A stretch of 64,000 bases of DNA from Welwitschia mirabilis (GCA_051453625.1 JBOZIK010000001.1:50422559-50486558); one strand, 5' to 3'. Positions 1-12,219 are shown, numbered from the stretch's first letter. The notes: a model not told the origin generated them from the sequence alone. Translations and numbers: made by a program.

Positions 1-219
1 GCCTTGGATTTGTGTCAATCAGCTAAGTGATCTTCCTTTTTTTTAATTAATTTTAAGATTTAATTTATGATAGAATTTTGCTGAAGAAAAACATTAGTAA
101 CTTCTCTTTCTTAACCCTCCTTAAAGAAAAAATAAAATAAAATCTTTTTTAAGTTACTGGATATGGCCCAAAAATTTTCTTTTAATTAAAAAGAATTTGT
201 AGATTTGATGATGCAATTT

Positions 220-1260
220 ATAATAGCAAGATTTAAGGGTTCCTGTAGTAGCATATAGCTTAGAAAATTCAAACTGATTATAAATCAATCTAAAGTCTTA
301 ACTTTAGATTGAATCTTACTTAGTTTGGAATCCTTTGATTCCAGATCTACTTAAAGATTGATGCTAACTGTTGTCATACTTCAGCTATTTGATAAAATAG
401 GTATTTCACTTTTATTTAATCTTTTACTTTAAAATCAAACATGTGTATACTAAATAACTTAATTGAATTATACTTCTCAAACATGAGGATAAGATTTATG
501 CTATAAATTATATTTCTTTCATGATGATCATTCATCACTTTCCACTTGAGCTTAAGAATTTTTTTACTTAGTTACCTTCCACTTTTTGTTCTTGCTTCTT
601 CCTTAATATCCATGCCTTATACTTCTTCTTCTTCTTATCCTATTGCTACCTCAAGCATCAAGAAGGTGAAGCATTGCTTATTCAATTTTGATTCTATATA
701 AATAGATATGTGCATTAGCACTGTAGACTCCTAGTTACCTTAGGTCTTTATTAGGTCTAAAAATGTAGTACTATAATTTCCATACTACAATCACAATTTT
801 ACTACTGAGGTTTCAGATGCCTTAGATTCCTTTATCATGGAGGTTAATAAAGATCATTTTGAAATTAGTTTTATTCCTCCAAGATTTGGTCCTTTAATTC
901 ATCACTTAGTAAGTGAGTATCTGAGGTTGAGGATTGAATAATTACATAAATAGCTCAATTATGGATAATTAACTTATGATATTTCTTTGGATTAGCTAGT
1001 TAGATAGATGCAAATATTGGAGAAGAAAGTCAATTAGCTTCAGGACATCAACCCTATCCTAATCTTTTTACACTAAGATTTAATAAGGAAAATATAAAGA
1101 AAATAATATGGAATGCTACCGTATTAAAATTTTTGGTTTTCCCACCTAGAGAAAATTAATATACTAACTAAATCTCTAGGTGAAATGCATCTACTGCCCT
1201 CGAGTGAGAATTTTATAAGGTTAACATTAAAGTATAGGCATTCTCACATAAGAAACTAAT
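220..1260 (+). repeat. dispersed repeat A, copy 1, with a decayed reading frame
   Basis: This stretch aligns by eye with 25810-26760 in the same orientation. Shared landmarks include the 'gtacactaaataactta' type block and a decayed plus-strand frame around 670-930. That frame reads YLFNFDS, IDMCI, a short gap, then ALDSFIMEVNKDHFE and FGPLIHHLVSEYLRLR. The other copy reads YLFNLGSM, IDICIRSV, TLDTFIIKAGKEYFE and SSMIHQLMTKYL. Conservation at protein level in both copies suggests a once-coding segment of a mobile element. I do not recognise the protein family. Stops and frameshifts are frequent in both copies. Confidence 0.6.
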
Positions 1261-1663
1261 TTTCTAATCACTTTAAGGATTGAATTGTTTGAGTTGATGA
1301 GTAGACTATTTAATGATTTGAAAAGTTTTTTTATTTTTATTTTTACGAATGGATGTAATAACTTCCTTGATTAATAAAGTTTTTTAATCTTTCTTTCAAT
1401 AAATTATCTTTCACTATTTTTACTTTATTATGGATACATCTATTCTACAAAAGGAAATTTAAATTAAATAATTTCTTAGATTATTAAGATCATACAAATC
1501 AATTCTAAAACTTTAAAGTTTTCTCTTAGCATAAATAGAATTTAATAATTATGCATGCTTATTAAATTAAAAGTATTTAGATATACATTCCATCATAGAC
1601 TAGAATATTTTATTTTGGTTTCTTTTCTTTTTTAACCTTTAGTTATGATAATTTTCTAGTTTT

Positions 1664-1811
1664 NNNNNNNNNNNNNNNNNNNNNNNNNNNNNNNNNNNNN
1701 NNNNNNNNNNNNNNNNNNNNNNNNNNNNNNNNNNNNNNNNNNNNNNNNNNNNNNNNNNNNNNNNNNNNNNNNNNNNNNNNNNNNNNNNNNNNNNNNNNNN
1801 NNNNNNNNNNN
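1664..1811. other. assembly gap (148 N)
   Basis: Run of N. The flanks are AT-rich with no recognisable gene, so reading frames crossing it are meaningless. Confidence 0.99.
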
Positions 1812-2299
1812 AGATCATGATTAATTGTTCCCTTAGTGGAGTTCTTACAGTTACCATATTACATTGCCAAGGGCCCCTCTAGGTAATATTTTCCCTAGTA
1901 CACTTATGGTAGAACATTGTGGTACTTCTTTTTTTCCTTCAAATGATACTTAGAAGATATTTTGTTATGTGATGAAATGTATCTCCTTAATCTTCTTAAT
2001 AAAGATAATGCACAGTTTTCTATTAAAGACTTACTAAGTCAACTTCTTATTTTATAATTATTTCATTTACCTTAAACAACTTGATAAATTGATAGAGTGA
2101 AGAAACTTTAAAGTAAAGACAGGTTCTTTTATTATTAATTTTGAAGCTTTATTTTAGAGTTAGAGTGGAAATATCCTTTCCATCCTGTCAAGGTTTTCTA
2201 AATAATTAAGCATGGATTTATGATTACAACACATCCTTACTCTTTGTCCATTAATTTTATAGGTTACTTTTTCATTAGAATCATATATTTCTATGGCTC

Positions 2300-3130
2300 C
2301 ATTCTCTAGAATTTTTCTTATGGAAAAGGGTCCTAACTAGTTTTGTTCATTTTTTTTAATGGATTTTCTTAACATCATAAATTAATACAAAATATTTTAT
2401 AGTAAAATTTATTTTTCTGATTCTATTATTAGGATATGTTTTAGTCTTTTGTTGTATAAGTTCTTTACATAGAAGAGCTTCTTTTCTATCTTAATCTAAA
2501 ATGTTCATGTTTTTTATTCATTCTTTTTTAGTTATGTCTAAATTACATTTGAATTATTTATTCAATTTTAAAAATTTTATTCTAAATTCAATTAGCAAAA
2601 TAGCTCTTTTGTCATATATTAATTCTTATGGAGTAAACCCTATAGTATGTTTCCAAGTTATTCGGTAAGCCCATAGAGCTTTATCTAATTTATCAGCCTA
2701 AATAGTTTTTTTATTGTTTATAACTTTTGTTAATATTCTATTGAGCTCTCTATTAGTTACTTTAGCTTGGCCATTAGATTAGAGATAATAGGAAGTGTGA
2801 TAGATTTTGAACTTGATCAAAAGTTTTTCAAAGACTTCACTAGTAAAATGAGTTTTCCTATCAGATATAAGACTTTGAAGGTCTCCAAATTGATGGATAA
2901 TATTTTTAAGGAAAAAGTTAACTATGGTTTGGGAAGAATAATTTATCATAGCCTCAGCCTTAATGCATTTAGTGAAGTAATTAATACATACACCCCTAGA
3001 GGATGAGGGACTAATAGGTCCAATAAATCCTATTTCTCAAACATTAAAAGGTTCAATTGTTTGAATCCATTATTATGGAATTTCCAACTTTTAACTAAAT
3101 ATGCCTTCTCTTTGATACTTATCACAACTT
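2300..3130 (-). pseudogene. gypsy 1 integrase, decayed
   Basis: The minus-strand translation shows a zinc-finger remnant (CKDANTYVQSCDKYQ near 3100-3140) and then the catalytic core. The first catalytic Asp position, normally in DFMGP, reads GFIGP. The second Asp survives in SDRKTHF (codon at 2860-2862). The third acidic position, normally GQ[VA]E, reads GQAK. Further along, ALWAYRITWKHTIGFTP matches the conserved ALWAYRTA.KTPIG segment. Two of three catalytic residues are lost and several stops interrupt the frame, so it is inactive. The plus-strand ORF at 2767-3006 is its antisense shadow. Confidence 0.8.
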
Positions 3131-3519
3131 TGAACATAAGTATTTGCATCCTTGAATATGATGGATTAATAATATCCCATATAGAGAATTTCCATTCCTA
3201 TTCTTTTTACACCTAATGTCATCCTCCTTCTCCTTCATGAGCTTTTTTTTAAATTTCTCTTTGTAAGTTTTCATCTATACATCTTCTAATGATATGATCT
3301 TTGCATTCTCTAAATAACATCTTATCATGTTAAATATAATCTCTAGACTTCATTAACAATTTTTCTCTTTCATAATAGGTTATAAAAGAGGGTAATCTTT
3401 TACTTACAAGAAAGTTGTCAGTGTTAGCATACCATAAATTTTTGGTTACCTAAAAAAGATTCTCATTAAAAAACTCATCTCTTATGTTGATCTGCTCTTC
3501 ATTTGAAAACTTTAACCCT

Positions 3520-3900
3520 CACAAGTAATCTACTACCATATTATTTATCCTTTTCCTATTAATCCTTTTTAAATTAAACTCTTGCATTAATAATATTCAT
3601 CTCATAATTCTCAAGTTTTATCCTTTCTTATTCATTAGAAATCTAATGGCACTATGATCAATATGAAATTTCACTTCATAATCTAAAATATAATGTTTGA
3701 ATTTTTCCAATGCCATTACTACTACCACCAATTCTTTTTCTATTATTGTATAATTTTTTGAGCTGGTTTGAAATTCTCACTAATGTAAGCAATAGTATAA
3801 GGTTTATTTTCTTTATGTGTTTGTCCTAAAACTACTCCCATAGCATGTTTACATGCATTAGTTATAATGTGGAACAGTCTTTTTCAATTTAGCCCTTGTA
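3520..3900 (-). pseudogene. gypsy 1 RNase H, decayed
   Basis: The minus-strand frame reads YTIIEKELVVVVMALEKFKH followed by HIDHSAIRFLMNKKG. These match the plant gypsy RNase H signatures Y.TTEKELLA.V.A..KFR and TDH.AI..LL.KK. The downstream linker up to about 3400 keeps a match to the WYAD..N.LV segment (reads WYANTDNFLV). Stops are frequent. This domain would have degraded the RNA template during reverse transcription. Confidence 0.75.
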
Positions 3901-4089
3901 GGATATGTGCTGATAAAAGCTTATCTTTTAAAGTTTGGTAGGCATCTTGACATTCCTTAGTCCAGTAATTTTCCACATCCCTTTATAAAAGATTACTTAA
4001 AAATTTAGTGATTTTACTAAAATTGGATATGAGTTTTCTATAATATCCGACATATCCTAAGAAAGATCTTAACTCTTTGAGTTTGGTTT

Positions 4090-4770
4090 GGGATGAAATG
4101 ATTTTTATAGCTTTAATTTTCTATTTATCATTTTTAACTCTTTTTATATATTTTTTATGTTCTAATACTATACCTTCTATCATCATAATATGAGTTTTTA
4201 ACTAGATAAGTTTAAAGTTTTTTTCCCTTGCATCTTTTCAAAACATTTTTTAGTTTCTCAAGTAACTCTTTAAAGTCCTTTCTAAATGTTAAAAAATCAT
4301 CCATAAATACTTTGACTAATCCTCCTAACATGTCTTGAAAAATACTATTTACTAATCTTTGAAAAGTAGTGGGAGCATTACATAGTTTAAATGGTAGGAT
4401 TTTATAGGCATAAATATCCCAATGATAAGTAAGAGTTATTTTAGCTTGGTTATCTAAAGCTACAGGAACCTGATTATAGCCACTATATCCATCTAGGAAG
4501 CTATAGTATTGATGTCTAGACACTCTTTCTAAAACTTGATCAATAAATGGAAGAGAAATTTGATCTTTATAAATTGTTATATTTAGCATTCTGAAGTCTA
4601 TACACCCCCTTCATTTATTTTCTTTCTTTTGTAAAACCATTACAGGACTAAACCATTCTAAATTAGATATTGGGTAAATGAATAATACTTCTAAGAGTTT
4701 ATAAATTTATTATTTAATTACCTCTTGCATATGTGGATTACATCTTCTTTCGAGTTGCTGACTTGATTTA
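4090..4770 (-). pseudogene. gypsy 1 reverse transcriptase, decayed
   Basis: The open part spans 4212-4589. The frame shows SLPFIDQVLERVSRHQYYSF, then LDGYSGYNQVPVA, LPFKLCNAPTTFQRLV and the active-site block FMDDF (codons at 4293-4307), matching the PLPFIDQMLERL...FLDGYSGYNQ...MPFGLCNAPATFQR...FMDDF order of plant gypsy RTs. The fingers region upstream (4600-4770) is broken by stops but still reads IYPISNLEWFSPVMVLQKKE. The FMDDF aspartates survive, yet the domain is cut off from the protease and RNase H by stops. Confidence 0.88.
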
Positions 4771-5281
4771 ATAGAAGTGTTGAAATAGATTCTATATTGG
4801 TATATTTTCATATCTATTTCTTTAATATCCATATAATTCCAATCAAAGGCTTCTTTTCTTTTAATTAACATTCTTTTAAGTTTTATCTTCTAATAATGAG
4901 TTAAACAACTATTTAAAATAAAAGATCTATTAGGAGCTATCTCAATACACTCTAGCCTTAAGAGAAGGTTTTTCTATTTCTTGAGCTACTAAATCTTATT
5001 CCTTGTATTTCTCCTCATTTTGTTTATTTAATATCAAGTTAACTTCCTATGTTAGGATTGCATTAGTTCTTACTTATATGTTCTATACCATTTCTTCAAC
5101 AACTACTTCATCAAAAAGTTTGATCTCTTTTTTAATATCTCCAAGATTAATTTCCATTACCCCTCTTCTAGAGTAAATAGTAGCATCTACAGTTACCATC
5201 CATGGTCTCCTAAGAATCACTGCATGCATGGGTATCTTCTTCGGCATTCATAACTAGTGAATCTATTAAATAGATAAAACC

Positions 5282-5500
5282 TTAGCATTCTATGGTTATA
5301 TCCTTTAGAATCCTTCTGGCATAACTGCTGATCCATCTACTAAGTAAACTTTTCCTTGGTAAGAATTTTGGTTTTCCTAATTCTTCATAAATTTCATAGG
5401 CCATAACATTAATACTTGCTCCAAGATCTATGAGTGCTTCTAATTTGAAATTTCCATCTATTTTTATATCTATCATAGGTGTTTTAAGATTGCTATACTT
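5282..5500 (-). pseudogene. gypsy 1 aspartic protease fragment
   Basis: The open frame contains ALIDLGASINVMAYEIYEEL, the active-site motif of plant gypsy proteases (usually CDLGASINLMP..IY..LG). The catalytic Asp and the flanking GAS are intact. The distal flap and C-terminal part run into stops near 5280. It lies between the gag linker and the RT as expected. Only about 64 codons stay open. Confidence 0.8.
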
Positions 5501-5703
5501 TTCATATTATCTATTTTGAAAAACTTACATGAAAGCCTAACAAACTTGATCCTTCCTTATCATCTTAATTTGTTTTTCTTTCTTATTCTTTTTTTTTTTT
5601 TTTTGTGTTGAGCACATGCTATTTATCCATTTCCATTACATAGGTACGTTCTTTAATAATTTTAAAAGATGTATTAATATTTTTATGTTTTTTAATATCC
5701 TTT

Positions 5704-6115
5704 TTAAATATTCTATATTTTTTCAACTTTTAAATGTTCTATTTTTTTTTCTCATTGAAAAAGGTAAAAAATCTGTTGAGGTATTATCCAATGTTTTTCT
5801 TTTAACTTCTTCATCTTCTTTATCTAGGGAGCTATTAGATTTACATTCTTTTTTGCAATTCATACATCACTTTATGTTTTCCAATCTAGTAGTTACTGCT
5901 TGGCTTGTTGTTAAATATTCTATATATTTTTTAACTTTTGAACATTTTATTTATTTATTTCTCATTAGAAAAGATAAATAATCTATTGAGTTATTATCTA
6001 TTATTTTTCTTTTAACTTCTTCCTCTTCTTTATCAAGAGACTTGCTTAGATTCACATTCTTTTTTTGCAATTCATACATCACTTTCTATTTTCCAGATCT
6101 AGTAGTTACTACCTT
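5704..6115 (-). repeat. 207-bp tandem duplication in the gag-protease linker of gypsy 1
   Basis: Two adjacent copies (about 5704-5910 and 5911-6115) share the blocks 'aaatattctatat', 'ctttatc', 'ttttgcaattcatacatcac' and 'ctagtagttact'. The offset is close to 207 bp, that is 69 codons, so the reading frame would be kept. On the minus strand both encode an acidic-basic linker, for example SLDKEEEEVKRK and SLDKEDEEVKRK. Confidence 0.7.
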
Positions 6116-6379
6116 ACTTATTGCTTCTCTAGGATTTGATTAAGGTTTAGCAAGGATTTTTTCTTCTTTTCTTTTTATTACTGATTTTTTTCTTTGATCT
6201 TTAAAATCTTTTTTTTTCTAAAATCTATATTAATTATACTGTTTTTACCTATTTGAGTTTATATACCTTTGTAAAGGTCTTTCTATTTTCCTTCTTATTT
6301 TATACTTTGATAAGGATATAATTTCTTTCTAGTTTGAGATTGATTATCAAAATTTAAATATAATCTATTTATATCTAAT

Positions 6380-7310
6380 TACTAAACAAATTCTTGCATT
6401 AAGGGCATTCTATTTCATCATGATTGTCTTCCCCACAATATTCACATGTAGGTCCTTCTTTCTCCTTAAATTGTTGTATAGCTAATTAATCAAATTTTTC
6501 TACCATGCTATTAGTCACTTTTTTAGCTACTTCTTTTATAATACTAATATATTTTAAGTTATACACACTGCCATTTAGTTCTTTAGTACATACTTCATTT
6601 ATGTTCTTTTTCTTTTCGTTATCTTGATCCCATTCTTGACTCATGTTATAAAACTGAGTGATGGTTTCTTTTACTTCTTGGACATTCTTGGTTTTGATGC
6701 TTCCTCTACATAATAAATCTAATTTATTTAATTTTTGACTGTACAATCCTCTAAGTAAGGCTCTGACTCATTCCCTAGATATGATTCCATGATTAGAACA
6801 TTTGGCTAACAACATGTTATACCTATTTATGAATTCATCATATCTTTTATTATCTTTTTGTTTAATGTTCAGGATTTATTCTCTTAAATTTTCAACCATT
6901 TTCATAGGTTTGAACTTAGATAGGAAAGCATCTTTAAGGGTTTCCCATGAACTAAAAATGTGATTAGGATTTCTATAATACCATATTTAAGAATATCTTT
7001 TTAGAAAAAAAGGAAAATATCTCAAAAAGTTAGATCTGAGTCAAGATAATCATCTTTACAAAAAGCATCAAATAAGCTTAAGTGTAATAGGGGTTATTCT
7101 AACTTTTTACCTTCAAACATGGATATCATAATAGTAATTGTATTTCTTACTTTATCTAGTTACTGTAGGGCTATATGATTTATAGGAATTAAATCATCTA
7201 ACTAATGGATATCATGATTAATGGTCTTGAATCTCTATCATCTTCCCAATAACATCCTGTTATAACTTTCTTTTCAGGTTTTCTAACCTAAGCTATTTGA
7301 GAATACTTTT
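6380..7310 (-). pseudogene. gypsy 1 gag with CCHC zinc knuckle, decayed
   Basis: The minus strand shows the retrotransposon gag core at about 6780-6960: SSWETLKDAFLSKF, then NIKQKDNKRYDEFINRYNML and AKCSNHGI. These match W..L...FL.KF, QR..E.LYEAWERF and CPHHGI of plant gypsy gag. One stop replaces a likely Gln in the LRE[Q]IL segment. An open stretch (6486-6746) follows, then a perfect CX2CX4HX4C knuckle, CEYCGEDNHDEIEC, at 6405-6446, which would bind Zn and RNA. The knuckle is followed almost directly by a stop. Confidence 0.85.
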
Positions 7311-7614
7311 TTAGTGAGTGGGATGATGTAAGAATGCTATGCAATTTGTGCTAAATTTTAAGCATCAATTAGGAAATATTTAATCTTTTACCATCTTTTC
7401 TAAGGTTACTTCATCTTCTGTAAAATTGCCTTCTTCTAACTCTAATTTAATAGTACTTTTGGTTCACTTGTCTAGATCATATTTATGTGGATATTTAATG
7501 TTTTTACCTCTTTTATTTCACCATTTTCCTTGACTATCTTATTACATGGCACTTTTTATCATCTCTACTAGTTAACTTTAGAACAGCCCTTCTTCTAGCA
7601 TCAAAATGATGGGT

Positions 7615-8120
7615 GGATTATATGATAAAATAAGTGTAGAAAGTATTATAAAATAACATTAGAAACTATAAAATAATACTAAAAAAATGTAAAAAATATG
7701 CCACTACTAACATGAAGTAAGCACACATCATTAAATAAAAATACATCAAAGGTTTACTAAAGAACTAGTTAAGACTTAACCATTTAGTTAAAAAATCTAT
7801 CATTACAATAGTCTTATAATGAAGTCATTTGAATTAGTCAGGTTATCCATTGAAGCTTAGTTACTATGTACATATATTACATCAAAGGGAAAATAAAGAA
7901 AAAAAAAGCATAATAAAGGTTAAACAGACCACTAAGTAATACTTATTTCTAAGTAATGGAATTATCCTTGTTTATGTTTAGCTATATAAATAGAAGTAAG
8001 ATAGAAGTAATATTACTTTTTTAAGTAATATTACTTTTTTGAAATACGAATTGTTACATAAAGATGACCTAACAATTATATTCTTCTTTGCACATAGTTC
8101 TATAGAGTATGGGAAAATGC
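7615..8120. repeat. dispersed repeat B, copy 1
   Basis: This aligns with 20735-21260 in the same orientation. Shared blocks include 'cattaaataaaaat', 'ggcttactaaagaacta' (one base different here), 'aaccatttagtt' and 'aataatacttattt' near 7940. It has no coding capacity. It lies 5' of gypsy 1 gag, so it may be LTR or leader sequence of that family, but no TG...CA ends or primer site could be fixed. Confidence 0.55.
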
Positions 8121-8219
8121 TATTGACACTTTGCAGGCTATCTAGAGTTCCATAGCTTGATCTTCTTACCTTGTCTATTCGTAGAACCTTTTCGGAAAAA
8201 GGTTCTTACTTCTTTGATT

Positions 8220-9010
8220 GTGATTGCATTTAACTCATCATGAAAAGTAGTAATACACTTTAAGGCTATGGGATCAGTAGTATTCCTAGTATTATCAAAG
8301 GCATTGCTTGTTTCCTAAACTCTCAGTATTCTTATATAATCATTTCACTTTTGAGGATTAAGATGTATTCTGCGTGTGAGGATATGAGTCCATTTATAAG
8401 CAACTTTTGATCTTATCATTCATTGTTTTAAGCACTTAATCTTTTATATTATCATAATTACTATCCTTTTGCTTGGAACTTTATGAAGTCGATATGTTTT
8501 GTCATGCATTTTTACTCAAGTGGCTTTATGAAGTCCTTCAAGAAGGTTTTCAAGGTTAGAATTTAGGGTAGGTAAGCTATCTTCTTCATGTTTCTTGGGT
8601 CTATTTTTATTCTACTTTTCTTTAGTTCTCTAATTTATTATTTTAAAGTCATTTCTAATCTTTTTCATCATCATATAGGACCTTAATATTCAATAGTTTC
8701 CTTGTTATTATTCATGTCATTTTTATCAATAATAAGTTGATTATCTTTNNNNNNNNNNNNNNNNNNNNNNNNNNNNNNNNNNNNNNNNNNNNNNNNNNNN
8801 NNNNNNNNNNNNNNNNNNNNNNNNNNNNNNNNNNNNNNNNNNNNNNNNTATTCATGTCATTTTTATCAATAATAAGTTGATTATCTTTTAGCATTTTTAA
8901 TTTGATAATCATATCTTATTCTTCATAATTTTTATGAGTTTTCTTTGAGTGTTTTGGATTTTTACATATTTTTAGAATTATTTTTTTAATAATTAACACA
9001 TTTTTTTAGT
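8220..9010. repeat. dispersed repeat C, copy 1
   Basis: This aligns with 19110-19800 in the same orientation. Shared landmarks are 'atcatttcacttttgagga' and 'cttttgatcttatcattcatt', followed by a similar T-rich tail. Further short matches continue at 9860-9990 against 20250-20340. It contains the 100-N gap at 8749-8848. Confidence 0.6.
8749..8848. other. assembly gap (100 N) with identical flanks
   Basis: The 40 bases before the gap (from 'tattcatgtcatttttatca' to 'ttgattatcttt') are repeated exactly right after it. This suggests an unmerged contig overlap rather than missing sequence. Confidence 0.9.
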
Positions 9011-10049
9011 TTTCTTTAATAGATTTTTAGTCTACTTAGCACATTTTCATTACCCTATCTTTTAATTTTTTTGCATTTTTCTCATCATCCTTATTTTTTC
9101 ATGACTCTTTACCATTCCCCTTTTTTCCAGCTTTTTGATACATTCTGATACCTTCATGCTGATATCTGAGCCTAACTTATTTGACTGACATCTTAAATTT
9201 TTTAGAAATTTTCACTGTCTCATCATCCATCTGGTTGTCTAGATGATATTGGAGGATGAAACTGAGATTTTTTTCTAATCGTTGTCCTAGGGTTTTTGCT
9301 TGAATGACACAATTGGACGATAGTGCCATAAAACTACAGACTAAATTTTTTTTTCCTTCATTTTTCTTTATTAGTTATTATTCTTACTCATTCTATTAAG
9401 AGAAAACATTACCCCTAATTCCTACCAACATTTTGGAACTTGTTCCAATTAGATTCATGCCTTGGATTTCCATATTTAAGTAGATTTTGTAAAATGAGAT
9501 ATGTTTTGATCCCCCTTATTTTTTTAAAAATTTTTCTCTCATTTTTTTGCCTTTCAACATATAGTTTCCATGTGTATTATTTATTTTTTGTGCTCTTTAA
9601 TTTGGAACTTGTAGATCTGATTTTTACTATATATTTTGCAAGTTATGATGAATTGTGTGCTTTATAAGGTAGAATTAGATTCTTAAATTTAAAATTCATT
9701 TTCTCATAGATCATAAGTTGAAAAATCTTGGTTCTTTACAGAAAATTGATTAATACAATGCGCTCTATGATTTTAATGAATTAGATTTTTCATTTGAGGA
9801 TTTTCATTTTTTACCTTATGTGGGGTTCACCTAATTTATAGTTTTTAACTTTTCATGTGTTTCACATTTTTATTCACATGATTATGTAATATGGGATGTA
9901 TTGATACTTTTGAAAGAAAGGAAGCATATTTGTATGATTTTTACCAATCTATGGAGTCGTTTCGAGCTTCCATGCAATACATTTTAGAGATTTTCACTTG
10001 ACATCATGTGACACATTTCATATTTATTACTAAGTAGGACACACACATG

Positions 10050-11960
10050 TATAGATAGACAAGCTGAGGCAGAGGCCAAAGTTATTGATCAGAAGGTGGG
10101 CCCATTAGAACCACCAAATTTTGACTGAGCAGAGTCAGTCCACCCTTCACCCTGTCATGCTAGATCACTTACTATTTAAACCACGATCATTCATGTTGAG
10201 AGACACTTTAGCAATTTCATGAACTACATAAATCTAGAATTGGACCAAATATTTATAGGTTTATAACTTTAATGAATTTGAAATATACAAGAGTGTATTA
10301 TGTATCAAATACCAGGGAGTTCTATGACACAATGCATGTAGAGTAGTGTCCTAACACCTGCGGCTAGCTTGCTGACATGATAGTAGCTAATATTTGAGAC
10401 CATGAAGTTACCATTCTCCCAACTACATTACTACAATAACTGATCTTAGTGGTATTAAAAGCACACATATACATTTAGCTGGCAGGATAAAGGAGTGCCA
10501 TGGTTATGGCTAACACTTGATATTCTAGCTGATTTGACATTAGATAGTGGAGAGTTTTGGTTATATAGTTGTTACCTACCTATCGGATCTTACACTGAGG
10601 GCTAATTCATAACATCAGTTCATCCTTTCATGGTAGTCATGTGATGGTTGCACACTTACAGATGTTGGCAGTGTTCAAGCAAGGCAAGCAAATGGATCTA
10701 CCAACATTTATTTGAAGGAGATTTAAGACTGTAATAAAGGCACATTAGCTTTAGACTTTGGGATATCCATGCCTTCTCTCAGTCATGCTCAGATTCCTTA
10801 GTATACTAAATTTTGTAGGCCAGAAGAGATTCACAGACATTCAGGCTTCAACTCATTAACTATAGGACATGGGCATAAAGATATCAAGAGAGGCAGAAAG
10901 ACCTCAGGTATAGACACCTATTGTCTATACTATCTTATAGAATATTTAGACTCTNNNNNNNNNNNNNNNNNNNNNNNNNNNNNNNNNNNNNNNNNNNNNN
11001 NNNNNNNNNNNNNNNNNNNNNNNNNNNNNNNNNNNNNNNNNNNNNNNNNNNNNNGCCCATTGGCACCACCAGAGGTTGAGCATGTAGAGCCTGTCTACCC
11101 TCCACCTCGACATGCTAGATCACTGACTATCCAAACTACGATCATTTATGTTAAGAGACATCTTGGCAATTTCATGAGCCATGTAGAGCCTAAGGTGGAC
11201 TAGTAATTGACAAGCTTATAGCTCTAGTAGATATTAGATACATAAGGGACGTATTATTTATCTGAGACTAGGGAGTTTTATGACATGATGCATATTAAGT
11301 GTCGTCTTGATACCCATGGTCAGCTTGTGGATATGATAGTAGCTATGGTTTGAGGCCATGAGACCACTATCCTCCTAAATTACATTACTGCAGTGACTGA
11401 TCTTGGTGGTATTAGGAGTACACTTATACATTCAGTTAATGGCATAAAAAAGTACCATGCTTACAGCACAGCACTTGACATATGAGCAGATCTGACTTTG
11501 AATAGGAGGGTCATTTTAGTTATATAGTTGATACCTACTTATTGGATTTTGTGTAGAGGGATGATCCATAACATTAGTCCATCCTTCCATGATAGTTATG
11601 ATATAGTGGTGCATCTATAGATATTGGCAATGTTTAGGTAGGATGAGTAGGTGGAGTTATCTACATTTATCTAGAGGAGACTTAGGACAATGATAAAGGC
11701 ATGTCAGCTTCAGAATCTGGGATACCCATGTCTTCTCTCAATTATGTTCAGATGCTTTGACATACTTAAGCCTATGGACAAGTAGAGATTTACACATATG
11801 TAGACTTTAGCTTATTACCTACAAGATATGGACATCCAAGTACTAGGAGAGGCAGAGAAACCTTAAGTATAGAGACCTATAGTTAGCACTACCTTAGAGC
11901 AGATTCAAGTTTCTATGGTAAATACTACTCATATGACTAGAGAGATAATGAACTAAGGAA
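10050..11960 (+). repeat. gag-like transposon domain in two tandem copies, decayed
   Basis: Copy 1 (10050-10954) and copy 2 (11055-11960) align along their length and are separated by a 100-N gap. Both encode the same decayed plus-strand protein. Copy 2 reads TREFYDMMHIKCRLDTHGQL, then TTILLNYITAVTDLGGIRST and YPCLLSIMFRCFDI; copy 1 keeps TREFYDTMHVE and ADMIVAN. The layout (REFY..., a W.....HNI.PS.H block, then a LGYPCLL block) resembles the 'putative plant transposon protein' domain found as an extra ORF near plant LTR elements. That assignment is tentative. Stops occur in both copies. The duplication may be genuine or may be two versions of one locus placed on either side of the gap. Confidence 0.5.
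10955..11054. other. assembly gap (100 N)
   Basis: Run of N. The sequence resuming after it ('gcccattggcaccacca') repeats that starting at about 10099, so the join may duplicate one locus. Confidence 0.95.
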
Positions 11961-12219
11961 TTTCTATACTAGAGTAGAGGATCATAATAGTTGAGATGAG
12001 AGTACAATGCACCAAGAAGTAGTTGGCAAATATGTGATAATGTATCTTACAGATAGAGCATAGTGTAATAGTAGATCTCCTAAAGATAGTTCAAGTGCAG
12101 GAAGGCGAGATAGTATGTATGATCATGACTTCACTTGACCACCATTTCCTTGCATATTTTAAGCATCCTAACTCTTCTCCTTCTATATGTAAGCCTATAA
12201 CACATCAATAATTTATCAT

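Larger units (their letters stand above)
2290..7400 (-). mobile_element. Ty3/gypsy LTR retrotransposon 1, decayed internal region (gag-pol)
   Basis: Read on the minus strand, the domains follow the gypsy order gag, zinc knuckle, protease, reverse transcriptase, RNase H, integrase. The best-preserved parts are annotated separately. Every domain carries stops or frameshifts, so the element cannot be autonomous. Many stops sit where related elements have Gln, Trp or Arg, as expected from C-to-T change of methylated cytosines. The domains resemble the plant Athila/Tat-like and related non-chromoviral gypsy groups (FMDDF in RT, DLGAS in protease); the lineage is an inference. I could not define LTR borders or a primer site. 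The repeats at 7.6-9.9 kb lie on its 5' side and may include LTR or leader. Confidence 0.85.

Noticed and set aside
2767-3006. 79-codon plus-strand ORF
   Set aside because: It is antisense to the gypsy 1 integrase, whose protein motifs are clear on the minus strand.
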